Source: Rhodothermia bacterium
GTDB taxonomy: Bacteria > Bacteroidota > Rhodothermia > Balneolales > Balneolaceae
NCBI GenBank assembly: GCA_030427885.1
Contig: JAUICM010000003.1
Coordinates: forward strand, 248,001 to 312,000
Reading direction: 5' to 3'
Length of the DNA stretch: 64,000 bases
Part shown: positions 53,583-62,870 of the stretch, piece by piece
Position numbering within the stretch: the first letter of the stretch is position 1
Layout of the letters: each line of letters opens with the position of its first letter
Program-made: the position numbers and the translations under genes
The notes under the pieces: model-generated
Told to the model about the DNA's origin: nothing
The model's input: only the letters and a program-made list of their open reading frames with translations
Databases searched by the model: none

Positions 53583-55925
53583 TTAGGCCAGGGTTTTATT
53601 CCTATTCAGTATCAATATCAAAGCGATCAAAAGGTAAAAGGCAATTCCAAGAAAAAAAGCTGTTATAAAGCCCCACATCATTGACACAACTACTGCCAGT
53701 ATTGAACCGGTAATTGATAACGCTCCGTTGATACTGTACATCCATGGGATATATTGTTTCAATCCTTCCTTTTCCAGTAATCCAATGCATGTGGGAAAAG
53801 GAATCCCCAACAAAAGGCCAAGCGGTAAAATTAATAGAAAACTGATCACTCCTCTTTTAATTAGCGAGTCTCCTATTAAACCTTCGAGTATGAGTGGGTA
53901 TACTATAATAGCAAGGCTACCGATTACGATTATTAACGAGCTGATTACCAAAAGTAACTTAAACGGGCTTTCAAACTTCAGTTTGCTAACTCCCATACTT
54001 CCAAGCCCCATTCCTACTAATATTGAACACAAAAGTATCGAAAGAGAAATTGTTGGAGAACCCAGATATAATATTAGTTTTTGAAAAAGTGACAGCTCAA
54101 TCAGCATAAAACCTGATCCCAAGGCCATAAAGAAGAAAACATATTGCACTAATGTGCCTGTTTTTAAATCCGGCTTTGCTCTCTTAGCATAGAAAAAGGG
54201 AACTATTATTATTATCGAAATAAATATAAAAACAAATGTAAGCAGTGATTTAAAACTCTCTGGAATCCCTTTGTTGAGGTTGTAAAAATAAGGGTTATCA
54301 TCTTTTACAGCTTTTATGTTATACGCCTGAACATCAATTATCTCACTTAAGCTTTTACTGTCATCGCGGATATTATGTAGTAAACGGTTTACCAGAGTAT
54401 TTGGGAGTTCCTGCCATGTATATGGGATGTAGGTAAACTTGGGAAGTTCAGGTGGCAATTGCTGCAAAAAAGAAATTAGGTTTCCAATATTTTCTTCTTT
54501 AAATACTTGTTTTTTTATAACTATAGTAGGAGAATAATCAGCTTCGAGAATTTGAAAATGATTTAACGCCTCTTTCCTGCTTATACCAATCTCTTCGAAT
54601 GCTTTCAGAGTGGTAATTATCAGCTTACTAAGTTCCCAGGTATTATGAACAGTGAGTATCAACTCACCTTCAGGTGTTAAAACATCCAGATAGTCTTGTA
54701 TAGATTCTACTGTTAAGAGATAGTTCTCGCTTAATGCATAACTCTCGATGCTTTGAAGCTGTTGGGTGGAAGGAAGTGCCATTACAACTAAATCGAAAGT
54801 TCGACTTGTTTCTTTTACGTAATGCCTGCCTTCTGCCACCTGAATATTTACCTGAGGGAAATCAGTATAAATGCCTCCATTAAAGTCTGACTCCTCTTTT
54901 ACTATTTCAACAAAGTCTTTATTGATTTCGACTCCGGTAATAGATGCTACATCAGCTATTAAGCCTGTAAGAATTTCCTTTCCTCCTCCCGGACCTATTA
55001 CCAACATCGAATTCTTTTGATCCTCATCAAGCATAAGGAAAGGAACCGAGGTGGTAAACTGAAGCAAAAGAGTACTCAAGTAGGGATCAATCTTCTGTAT
55101 ATCACCATCGAATTGATACATTTGAGTCCCAGCAGCGCCATCAACAAAAATATGTTTTACCAGATCCTGATTGCTGTGCTCTACTAAATCAGACCTCCCA
55201 AAAACACTCCATTTAGATTTTATTATTGATGATTTTATACCGGGATCATCATAAACATGATAGATATCCTTTTCTTCAAAATAACCTATCGGAATTTTCC
55301 CCAGCCAATCCTTAGGAACAAATAAGGCTATTAGTGTTGATAATAGAATCCCCACTACGAATATTGAACCCGCTTTTAGCCACTTTTCTGAATAAAGCCA
55401 CAGTCCTGTCAGCGCAGCCGAAAGGATGATACTTACAACTAGAACTCCATTAACAGGTCCAACGAGTGGAATTAGAAGTAATGGCAATAATGAACCAATA
55501 GCCGCTCCGGCCAGATCTGCTGAGTAAATTTTATAGCTATCCGAAGAAAATGACTTAAATGCTTTTGAATAAAACCTTCCCGCAAAAAAGAACGGGAATA
55601 CTATAAATGAAAAGAATAGAAAGGGTGACGTCGCCGCTTCAATTTGTGTTACAAAAAATACAAACAGGATACAGCTTAAAACATGATAGATAACAGGTTT
55701 GTAAACCTCATTAGCAGCTGGAGATTCACCCTCATTACCCGATCTGCCAAAGTAATACTCGTAGACACCTCCCAAAGAAAGCCCCATTACTGCCAACGAA
55801 AGAATTGCAAATGCATAACTATTCACGAAAATCACCGATGAAATTCGTGTAGCTATAATTTCGAAATTAAGAACTGATGCTGATGTTAAGAACAGAACCA
55901 GTAAAACCTGGTTTATTTTTTTCAT
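53583..55925 (-). CDS. Membrane protein with SpeE-like domain (fused MFS/spermidine-synthase type)
   Basis: A 780-residue protein with about 6 N-terminal transmembrane helices, a soluble Rossmann domain (about 300-440) and about 8 C-terminal helices. The soluble part looks like spermidine synthase: LVIGPGGGKEILTG, GVEINKDFVEIV, and AEGRHYVKE. The position of the catalytic Asp reads LVVMALPST instead of a DxxDP-type motif, so polyamine synthesis is doubtful. It overlaps the PpiC lipoprotein gene by 4 nt, so the two are translationally coupled. Confidence 0.78.
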   Translation of the reverse strand: MKKINQVLLVLFLTSASVLNFEIIATRISSVIFVNSYAFAILSLAVMGLSLGGVYEYYFGRSGNEGESPAANEVYKPVIYHVLSCILFVFFVTQIEAATSPFLFFSFIVFPFFFAGRFYSKAFKSFSSDSYKIYSADLAGAAIGSLLPLLLIPLVGPVNGVLVVSIILSAALTGLWLYSEKWLKAGSIFVVGILLSTLIALFVPKDWLGKIPIGYFEEKDIYHVYDDPGIKSSIIKSKWSVFGRSDLVEHSNQDLVKHIFVDGAAGTQMYQFDGDIQKIDPYLSTLLLQFTTSVPFLMLDEDQKNSMLVIGPGGGKEILTGLIADVASITGVEINKDFVEIVKEESDFNGGIYTDFPQVNIQVAEGRHYVKETSRTFDLVVMALPSTQQLQSIESYALSENYLLTVESIQDYLDVLTPEGELILTVHNTWELSKLIITTLKAFEEIGISRKEALNHFQILEADYSPTIVIKKQVFKEENIGNLISFLQQLPPELPKFTYIPYTWQELPNTLVNRLLHNIRDDSKSLSEIIDVQAYNIKAVKDDNPYFYNLNKGIPESFKSLLTFVFIFISIIIIVPFFYAKRAKPDLKTGTLVQYVFFFMALGSGFMLIELSLFQKLILYLGSPTISLSILLCSILVGMGLGSMGVSKLKFESPFKLLLVISSLIIVIGSLAIIVYPLILEGLIGDSLIKRGVISFLLILPLGLLLGIPFPTCIGLLEKEGLKQYIPWMYSINGALSITGSILAVVVSMMWGFITAFFLGIAFYLLIALILILNRNKTLA

Positions 55926-57664
55926 TGTCCCTGTGATGCTGCCAATTCCGCTAATAAAGCAGTGTTTATTTCTACTGAATATTTATTCCGCAGTTTATTT
56001 GCGATTTCTTCACTGTATGTATTAAAATAGTAGGTATCGTATATCCTTTTCAATATTCTGGGATGTACATCACTCAACTGTTGGATATGCTCAGTTTGAA
56101 CATTTGCTGCTTTTATTACAGCATATTTTGTTTCCCCATTTTCTTCGAACTCAACGGGACCCGTAGTTTCACCTTCTGATAATTGAAATGCTTCTTTTCC
56201 AAAGTAAGGTGGTTCATTACTCATATAACTTTCAATATTTCCCTGCTTAGTTATGTAGTATGATTTTACGAGCCAACCATTAAACAGATCTTCAAATTCT
56301 ATCCCAGACTCCAATTTATCTACAGCACTTACAGCTTCAGTTTTGGATGTATACTCTTTTGCATAAATATTAACCTTATCCGGTTGATAAAAGAGAGTAT
56401 CCTTTGTCTCTTCATAAAAACTTTCAAGGTTCTGCTTATTCATTTCCGGAACTTTTGAAAAAATAAACTTTTCATCGTACAGTATTTCGTATTCAGAAAG
56501 TATTACATCGCTATCAGTATTCATGGATAGAATATTACTATCTAAACCCATGTCTTTTGCTTTCTGAACTATAAGCTCTGTACGTAATGCTTCATCGATG
56601 AACTGTTTCAGATCATCTGCAACCACATTTTGTGAAACATTTACTGTAAGAATGTTATTTAGCAGGTAAAGATATTTCTCCAGATCGAGTACACCATTCT
56701 CATATTCAAGTATCTTAAAATTATTACCCTCTTCAATAGCCTTACTTAGTGTCTCTTTATACTTATCCTGACTATAAAAACCATCTATCCTGGACCAGCT
56801 GACCAGTTGTCTCATTCCATCCGAATTCCATACATACTGGTTTTTATCAAGCAGTTTAGCTTTATCTCTGTCGTATTCTCTGAATCCACGTTCCGAATAT
56901 ACCTCTCGAAGATTTTCGAACAATTCACCCCTTATCTCTTCTAAAGGTTTTAGTTCAATATCCTTTACTTCATTTACTTTAACAATCCGGAACCTGTTTG
57001 TTGTTTCAATTACCCTTATAGTTCCTTCCGGCATCCTGAAAATAATCTGATTAGCAGGTGTTCTTGTACTTAGTTTCCAATTTAAAACAGGCATTCTCCC
57101 TTCTTTTTGATTGGTGTTTCTGTCTTCTGAAAACTTTTCAACCAGCTCTGAAAAATTACCTGCTGCTTCCGCAAGTTCTTTAATTTCTACCGCTTTTTCT
57201 TTTAGAGCTAAATTCTGCTCATCGGTATTTGATCTGTTTTTGTTTAAGACAATTTGTTGGTACGATACTTCCTTGCCTAGGCCCTCGTAATAGTCTGAAA
57301 TAACCTCATCAGTGATATATTTGCCGAGGTAAACTTTGTCGAAATACTCTACTATTAATTCTTCATTTATGACTCTTTGAATTCCTTTCATTAAGTCAGG
57401 ATCACGATTAAGTCCTAAATTAACAAAATCCAGTTGTTTAAGTTTCTTGGTTACAAGTTCTTCCAGTGCCTCTCCAAACCCTTTGTATTCTGAATCAGGA
57501 AACCTCATCCCAAAAAATAAGTCTTCGTGATACTTTCTCAGTTCTTGTACAGATATTTCATATTCATCAGCAACAATTGCAGCATAGTCCTGATTTTTAT
57601 TACTGCACGAAATTAATAGAACTAATAAAAGGGTAAAACCAACCTGAATTCCCTTGATTTTCAT
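55922..57664 (-). CDS. PpiC/SurA-type peptidyl-prolyl isomerase lipoprotein
   Basis: ATG 57664 (MKIKGIQ...) is preferred; an upstream ATG at 57688 sits on the tail of a terminator. The 580-residue protein has a lipoprotein signal LLVLLISC with Cys20. A SurA-N-like helical region (about 30-130) precedes a parvulin-like domain (about 130-235, SYQQIVLNKN, FSEDRNTNQKEGRMPVLNW, IIFRMPEGTIR), and a second helical and parvulin-like part (about 400-530) follows. It would act as a periplasm-facing folding factor, possibly for the SpeE-like membrane protein or outer-membrane cargo. Confidence 0.8.
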   Translation of the reverse strand: MKIKGIQVGFTLLLVLLISCSNKNQDYAAIVADEYEISVQELRKYHEDLFFGMRFPDSEYKGFGEALEELVTKKLKQLDFVNLGLNRDPDLMKGIQRVINEELIVEYFDKVYLGKYITDEVISDYYEGLGKEVSYQQIVLNKNRSNTDEQNLALKEKAVEIKELAEAAGNFSELVEKFSEDRNTNQKEGRMPVLNWKLSTRTPANQIIFRMPEGTIRVIETTNRFRIVKVNEVKDIELKPLEEIRGELFENLREVYSERGFREYDRDKAKLLDKNQYVWNSDGMRQLVSWSRIDGFYSQDKYKETLSKAIEEGNNFKILEYENGVLDLEKYLYLLNNILTVNVSQNVVADDLKQFIDEALRTELIVQKAKDMGLDSNILSMNTDSDVILSEYEILYDEKFIFSKVPEMNKQNLESFYEETKDTLFYQPDKVNIYAKEYTSKTEAVSAVDKLESGIEFEDLFNGWLVKSYYITKQGNIESYMSNEPPYFGKEAFQLSEGETTGPVEFEENGETKYAVIKAANVQTEHIQQLSDVHPRILKRIYDTYYFNTYSEEIANKLRNKYSVEINTALLAELAASQGQ

Positions 57665-57689
57665 TTGCGATCTTTTTGAGATTAACATT

Positions 57690-57722
57690 AAAAAAAGCCT
57701 TGGCTAAAATAACCAAGGCTTT
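57690..57722 (-). terminator. Terminator after the T9SS beta-helix gene
   Basis: AAAGCCTTGG and CCAAGGCTTT form a 10-bp stem with a 9-nt loop, followed on the minus strand by T residues running into the ATG at 57688. It separates the TonB receptor/beta-helix operon from the PpiC gene. Confidence 0.88.
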
Positions 57723-57749
57723 TAATCGAATATTGCTTAAAAACAATTT

Positions 57750-59609
57750 CTATTTCAGAAGTGTCATCGTTTTAGACACTGAGAAATCATTTCCGCGAAG
57801 TACATACATGTAAACTCCACTAGCCAGGTTACCAGCATCAAAAGTTACATTGTTTTGTCCGCTATTCACAAATTCATTGTTCAATAGAGTAGCAACCTCA
57901 CGTCCCAGCATATCATACACTTTCAAAGTTACACGCTGACTTGCAGGTAATTTGAAAGAAATATTTGTAGTTGGGTTGAATGGGTTTGGATAGTTCTGAT
58001 TTAAACCAATGAATTTTGGACTGTCTTCAAGCTCTTCAGCAGAAGTAATAGTTCCACCACTGTTAAGAGCAGCCCATATTGCAGTATACTCAGCATCTCT
58101 ATTCCAGCTTGCTTTCTGAGCTGGGAACCAGTTAAGGTCACCTACAGGTAAGCCTCCATATGCACCTGAAAGATAGGTGGTGTTAGAGTAGGAAAGATCA
58201 ACCGGAATTGGCCAGTCAGATATTGCAAAAGTTTCTCCTGATCCAGGATTCGCTTCTGTTCTCATATCTGTCATTACTAATGCGTTTGCATCAGGTAATG
58301 ATGCTACTGTGAATTCAATAAAGTCACCCAGGGCAGCACTTGCATCCAGCATACCGAAGTCTTCAGTAAATCCAGGATCGCCGTCCATATACCAGGTACC
58401 TTCAGAAAGTAGAGGCCAGGCATCATCATTGTCAAACATGGCCTGAGTTCTGGTATTCATAGTCATCATTGAATTGATAAGCTCTCCGTTAGAAGGGCCG
58501 CCAGTAACAGTATCAAGGAATGTTGCGTGCATTTCCTCTGTATCTGATACGATATCATCCAATTCTGAAGACCAATAAACAGCATTACCATCAACAAGAA
58601 TCTTTCTCAGATTTCCCCAGGTAGTTGAATCTGAATTCTGATACTCATCTGGAAGATAGATAGTTGCCACTTTATTGTTAGTTGCATTTAAAGTATCAAC
58701 GTTGATTATACCAGTTGGGAGCAGATCCTGATCAGTTTCTCCAACATCAAGACCTGGATAGTATGCCTGAACATTAGTGTTTACAAACAGGTTGTTTGTA
58801 ACAGTCCAGTCAATCTGGTAACCCATAGTTTCAAATACTGCATTCGAAATATTCACAAAAGTATTGTGATTGAATACGGCTTTCTTAACCGGGAAACTTC
58901 TGAACTTATACAACATACCAGCACCCATCACATGTGTTGAGTTCTCAACCCACATTGTATCTGTAGGGTTACTAACGTTGTCGTATACTCCACCATTTCT
59001 TCTACAGCCATTACCGTTCATATTCACGAAATAACTATTGAAGATTTTAAGGCTGTTATCTGGGTAGGTGTTAGACTGAACAAAAACCCAGTTGGTGTGC
59101 TCCATGTAAACGTTATCTAAGGTAAGAGTAGCACCAGATGCGCTAGCATCGAAGTATGTCCAACCTTGAGATTCGTTTGTTGAGTGGGCACCACCAATCA
59201 CATTCTTAATAGAAGTGTTTGTTGTGTAAGAAATGAATCCACCATTTCTGTTTGCGTCACCTACCTGTGTACCTATAAGGCGAGGAGGTGCTGTTTCAGA
59301 TGAACTCATTACATGAGGAGTTGCATCTTCCCCAGCAATGTGAAGTTCCCGATCAGTTGTTACTCCAACCGCACGTGTATGGAAATAAAATCCACCTTGT
59401 GTCAGTTCATAAACGCGGGTATCAGGTGCTAAAGAATCAATCTCAACAAGATCACCTAGCGAATTTGCTACGCTACCCATTGCTACGAAGTCTTTAACTA
59501 CTAATGTATCGCCCCTTGTTTCACTAACGAAATCAGCAACTACTTGTGCCTGAGAGGCTGAAATTCCCCCCATAATAAACACTATAATTAGTAGCGTTAT
59601 CTTTTTCAT
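57750..59609 (-). CDS. Secreted beta-helix protein with T9SS type A sorting domain
   Basis: A 619-residue protein with a signal peptide (cleavage near SQAQ). The middle (about 100-300) has repeated short Asn-rich turns (NVYMEHTNWVF, NSYFVNMNGNGCR, NHNTFVNISNAVFE, TNNLFVNTNV) characteristic of right-handed parallel beta-helices, as in polysaccharide lyases or binding proteins. The C-terminus (about 535-619) is a T9SS CTD: LNQNYPNPFNPTTNISF and KTMTLLK. No catalytic residues are recognised. It follows the TonB receptor by 51 nt with a good AAGGAGT. Confidence 0.82.
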   Translation of the reverse strand: MKKITLLIIVFIMGGISASQAQVVADFVSETRGDTLVVKDFVAMGSVANSLGDLVEIDSLAPDTRVYELTQGGFYFHTRAVGVTTDRELHIAGEDATPHVMSSSETAPPRLIGTQVGDANRNGGFISYTTNTSIKNVIGGAHSTNESQGWTYFDASASGATLTLDNVYMEHTNWVFVQSNTYPDNSLKIFNSYFVNMNGNGCRRNGGVYDNVSNPTDTMWVENSTHVMGAGMLYKFRSFPVKKAVFNHNTFVNISNAVFETMGYQIDWTVTNNLFVNTNVQAYYPGLDVGETDQDLLPTGIINVDTLNATNNKVATIYLPDEYQNSDSTTWGNLRKILVDGNAVYWSSELDDIVSDTEEMHATFLDTVTGGPSNGELINSMMTMNTRTQAMFDNDDAWPLLSEGTWYMDGDPGFTEDFGMLDASAALGDFIEFTVASLPDANALVMTDMRTEANPGSGETFAISDWPIPVDLSYSNTTYLSGAYGGLPVGDLNWFPAQKASWNRDAEYTAIWAALNSGGTITSAEELEDSPKFIGLNQNYPNPFNPTTNISFKLPASQRVTLKVYDMLGREVATLLNNEFVNSGQNNVTFDAGNLASGVYMYVLRGNDFSVSKTMTLLK

Positions 59610-59660
59610 ATTTACTCCTTTTTTAGTTTTTGAAGTGTTGATGTGTAAAAATTTTACTTA

Positions 59661-62600
59661 CTAGAACCCATATCTGATACCAATCTGGAACCTTCTGGGA
59701 TAGTAGGCTATTGATGACAGGTTTTGTTTCACCTCACCATCAGGTGCTCGTTTAAAGTCTCTGTATGTCTTAACTGGATTATGGAAAATATTTACCCCGT
59801 TCAGGAACAGACTGAGGCCATCAATTGGTAATTTCTGACGGATCGTAAAGTCCCAGTTGTAAACATTTCCTGTGAAGTTATCATCTTCAGGTCTGCCACC
59901 TATACCGGTTAGCACATTACCCTGCATTCTGAAGGATAGGCGTCCGGAGAAACCTTTATAGTCATAACCAAGGGCAATGTTAACAATATTATCTCCCTGC
60001 TGTATCAATCGTGCAGTTCTAACGGTATCAACCTGATAGTTTACAATACGTGGGAAAATACCTGAATTATCAACCGAGTCTTTTACAATTACCTGTGGGT
60101 AATCCATTTCCGAAAATACTTTGGTGTAATTTATATTAAACACTAAAGAATTGAATGGCTTTGGCAGGTACCAGAAGTTAGTCTGCCAATCAATTTCTAT
60201 CCCCTTTACATAAGCAGGATTCGGGTTATTATAACTAGTACCTATTCCGGCTGTCTGATACATCTCTCTGATATTATAATCTCTTTCCAGGCCTACAAAG
60301 TCGGCTGAGTCAGGGAAGAAACCACCTTCTGGCAACTGGTTATAAAATCTATTTATAGAATAGAATACATCTGTCAGTTTCTTAGTAAAACCTCCTATGG
60401 TAATAAGTCCCAACTTATTTGCGTGGAATGAAAAATACAGGTCCAGGTTTTGAGATGTAGTAGGTTTAAGAAGTGGGTTTCCTGCAGAACCACCGTTTCT
60501 ACCATCCATGTAAATGGAAGGAACAATAACATTATAATCTGGTCTGGATATAGACTCAGTGTAGGCAAAGCGAATATCAAACCAGTCGGTGGCCTGATAT
60601 TTAGCCTGAAAATTCGGAAACCACTGTCCAACAGTTCTGTTTACAGTATTAAGCGTATCTACATTCTGGCCCAGTCCGTCTACACTGTGAGTTACATATA
60701 CAAAATTGCCATCGAAGTCCATATTGTAACTTTCATACCTGGCACCTGTCAAAATGGAGAGTTTTTCACCAATATTGAAGTCAGCTTGTAAGTATCCCGA
60801 AGTTATCGTTTCAGTACCAGAATAATCGTTTCTCCATGAATCGGTTTGGTGCAAACCCGGAGCCCACAATGGAGCAGCCAGTCTTATATACCGATCCATT
60901 TTATCTACATCAATTGCATTACTCATGGTGTAACTTCCACCTAAGAAGTACTGCCCTCTGTTATCTTTATAATCGGGATCAAGCCAGTCGCGGTATTGCA
61001 ATCTATTATTTGGATCAGCACCAATACTTTGCATGTACTCTGCAGCTCCCTGGTTGTTAATAGGCTCACCTAAACGGGCATAAAATCGTGTGTAATCATT
61101 TTTCCTGTCACTCTGCTCTATTTTTCCACCTGCCTTAAACTTACCTGAAATCTTCTCGGATAGGGTAACAGGTACAGACAGATTTATATACGCAGTCTTA
61201 ATTTCTTCATCAAAATCTGTATCTCTGGTTTCCCCTAACTCCGAAAGCTCCGCCATGGAAGCATTATTTTCATTAAGCTGAATATCGAACACATCATACG
61301 GTGTCAATAATATCCTGTTATCTACATTTCTGTATCTATCAGAAAATGGATGTGTAGATGGATCATTTGCTACATAATTTGTTCTAAAATAGAAATCACC
61401 CCCACCATAACTTAAATCTGTTCTTCTTACAGAAAGTGATCGTGAAGCCCCCAGATCCAGTGTACTCGCACCTAATTTTTGTTCTACCTGAAGTGCATTT
61501 ACAAGCAATTTGTTACTGTTTATATCTCTTGAACTAGTATAGCGCCGGGCTGTATTCGCCAGATCCAAAAAATCCTGATGACTTGTGTAATCATTATCCC
61601 GGAGAGCGATCGTGTTTTGCAGAACTATTTTAGTATTTGGAAGTTTATAGTCCAATAAAATACTTCCACCACGCTCATCTGTAATACTAACCTGATCTGA
61701 GTACGTGAATGAATTCAAACTGTAAACAGCCTGTCCATACACCTTATTAATTTCAGAATAACGATCAACACGTCCAAAGCCTGCACTACCTACGTCACCC
61801 CCACCAGTTACTCTACGGGCATTCACCTGTATAAACGCCCCTAGCTTATTTTTAAAGAATCGATTACTAACACTACCCCATATTTGGTAGTTATCAGCTG
61901 TATGATCCTGAGTATTATAATCTCCCTGAAGCATGAAGTCACCATGAAGCCCTTCATCAGCTTCTTTCAGTCTTAAATTCACCACCCCACCAATAGCGCT
62001 CGCATCCATTTCCGGAGTCAATGCTTTGGTAACTTCAATTCCTGAAAGCATGTTCGAGGAGATAAAACCTAATCCAGTGGATCTGTTGTTAGCATCTGTT
62101 GACGGTAAACGTATTCCATTGACCATTACAACATTTTGCTTTGCCTGAATACCTCGAATTACAACCTTATCGCCACCCTCAAGTGAAATACCTGGAAGAC
62201 GACTCACTGCCGTTGCCGCACTAGCATCTGGTAGTTCCCTTATCTTTTCTGATGAAACAACATTCTTTATCTCTCGCGCAGTTAATTGCTCATTTATTGC
62301 CTGACGCTGACCCTGAGCCTGAGCGGAGATCACTACTTCTTCTCCTTCAATAGCTTCTTGTTCAAGCGCCACATTCACTTCTATTTTTTCACCGCTTACA
62401 ACTTCTATTTCAATCTCTTGAGGTTTGTACCCTATTGAGCTTATCACTAACACATAAGAACCAACAGGCACCCGGTTGATAATAAACTCTCCATCAATAT
62501 TTGTTGGAGACCCAAGACTTGTTCCCTGGATACCAACATTTACCCCTACAAGAAACTCTCCTGTACTAGCCTCACTAACAACTCCACTAATTGTTCCAAA

Positions 62601-62678
62601 TCTGGAGTCCTGAGCGAAAAGCGCTCCCGTAATAGTTACAAACGACAGTATTAAAACTGTGAAAAATTTTTTCCGCAT
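59661..62678 (-). CDS. TonB-dependent receptor, carbohydrate-type, no SusD partner
   Basis: A 1005-residue receptor with a signal peptide (cleavage near LFAQ), an N-terminal carboxypeptidase-regulatory domain (about 27-112, GTISGVVSEASTGEFLVGVNV), a plug (about 125-235, SEKIRELPDASAATAVSRLPG, RGIQAKQNVVMVNGIRLP) and a C-terminal barrel ending RRFQIGIRYGF. The plug style is that of carbohydrate receptors of Caulobacter/Xanthomonas type. The neighbour is a T9SS beta-helix protein, not a SusD lipoprotein. Substrate is inferred only from the xylanase on its upstream side. Confidence 0.86.
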   Translation of the reverse strand: MRKKFFTVLILSFVTITGALFAQDSRFGTISGVVSEASTGEFLVGVNVGIQGTSLGSPTNIDGEFIINRVPVGSYVLVISSIGYKPQEIEIEVVSGEKIEVNVALEQEAIEGEEVVISAQAQGQRQAINEQLTAREIKNVVSSEKIRELPDASAATAVSRLPGISLEGGDKVVIRGIQAKQNVVMVNGIRLPSTDANNRSTGLGFISSNMLSGIEVTKALTPEMDASAIGGVVNLRLKEADEGLHGDFMLQGDYNTQDHTADNYQIWGSVSNRFFKNKLGAFIQVNARRVTGGGDVGSAGFGRVDRYSEINKVYGQAVYSLNSFTYSDQVSITDERGGSILLDYKLPNTKIVLQNTIALRDNDYTSHQDFLDLANTARRYTSSRDINSNKLLVNALQVEQKLGASTLDLGASRSLSVRRTDLSYGGGDFYFRTNYVANDPSTHPFSDRYRNVDNRILLTPYDVFDIQLNENNASMAELSELGETRDTDFDEEIKTAYINLSVPVTLSEKISGKFKAGGKIEQSDRKNDYTRFYARLGEPINNQGAAEYMQSIGADPNNRLQYRDWLDPDYKDNRGQYFLGGSYTMSNAIDVDKMDRYIRLAAPLWAPGLHQTDSWRNDYSGTETITSGYLQADFNIGEKLSILTGARYESYNMDFDGNFVYVTHSVDGLGQNVDTLNTVNRTVGQWFPNFQAKYQATDWFDIRFAYTESISRPDYNVIVPSIYMDGRNGGSAGNPLLKPTTSQNLDLYFSFHANKLGLITIGGFTKKLTDVFYSINRFYNQLPEGGFFPDSADFVGLERDYNIREMYQTAGIGTSYNNPNPAYVKGIEIDWQTNFWYLPKPFNSLVFNINYTKVFSEMDYPQVIVKDSVDNSGIFPRIVNYQVDTVRTARLIQQGDNIVNIALGYDYKGFSGRLSFRMQGNVLTGIGGRPEDDNFTGNVYNWDFTIRQKLPIDGLSLFLNGVNIFHNPVKTYRDFKRAPDGEVKQNLSSIAYYPRRFQIGIRYGF

Positions 62679-62730
62679 ATCAATTCACATCTGACTTTTA
62701 AAAGTTAATATGTTTTTTCGCTCATATTAA

Positions 62731-62738
62731 AAGCGCTT
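62731..62738. promoter_or_regulatory. Candidate operator AAGCGCTT
   Basis: The palindromic octamer AAGCGCTT lies 53 nt upstream of the TonB receptor start. The flanks read GTGT-AAGCGCTT-TTAA on the minus strand, a partial LacI-type palindrome. The same octamer lies upstream of the porin at 421. Confidence 0.25.
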
Positions 62739-62781
62739 ACACACTTGAATATATCAATTGGCTCGATCTAAAAAAAAAAAT

Positions 62782-62822
62782 TTGAGCAATTTTTTTATAA
62801 AAATGCGCAACTTTTTGCTCAA
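62782..62822. promoter_or_regulatory. Inverted repeat TTGAGCAA-N25-TTGCTCAA
   Basis: Two 8-nt sites in inverted orientation lie upstream of the TonB receptor. The same pair of sites occurs upstream of the symporter gene (51374-51381 and 51507-51514), which suggests a shared regulator or only AT-rich chance. Confidence 0.25.
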
Positions 62823-62827
62823 CGAAT

Positions 62828-62857
62828 AAAAGTGCCTGAATCACATCAGGCACTTTT
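62828..62857 (-). terminator. Terminator after the GH10 gene
   Basis: AAAAGTGCCTGA and TCAGGCACTTTT form a perfect 12-bp stem with a 6-nt loop, 13 nt after the GH10 stop; the minus strand continues with T-rich sequence. Confidence 0.85.
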
Positions 62858-62870
62858 ACAATTACTCCCA

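Noticed and set aside
62679-62870. Cobalamin riboswitch upstream of the TonB receptor
   Set aside because: None of the conserved cobalamin aptamer segments (such as the B12 box GCCACTG) is present; the region holds a terminator and AT-rich repeats.
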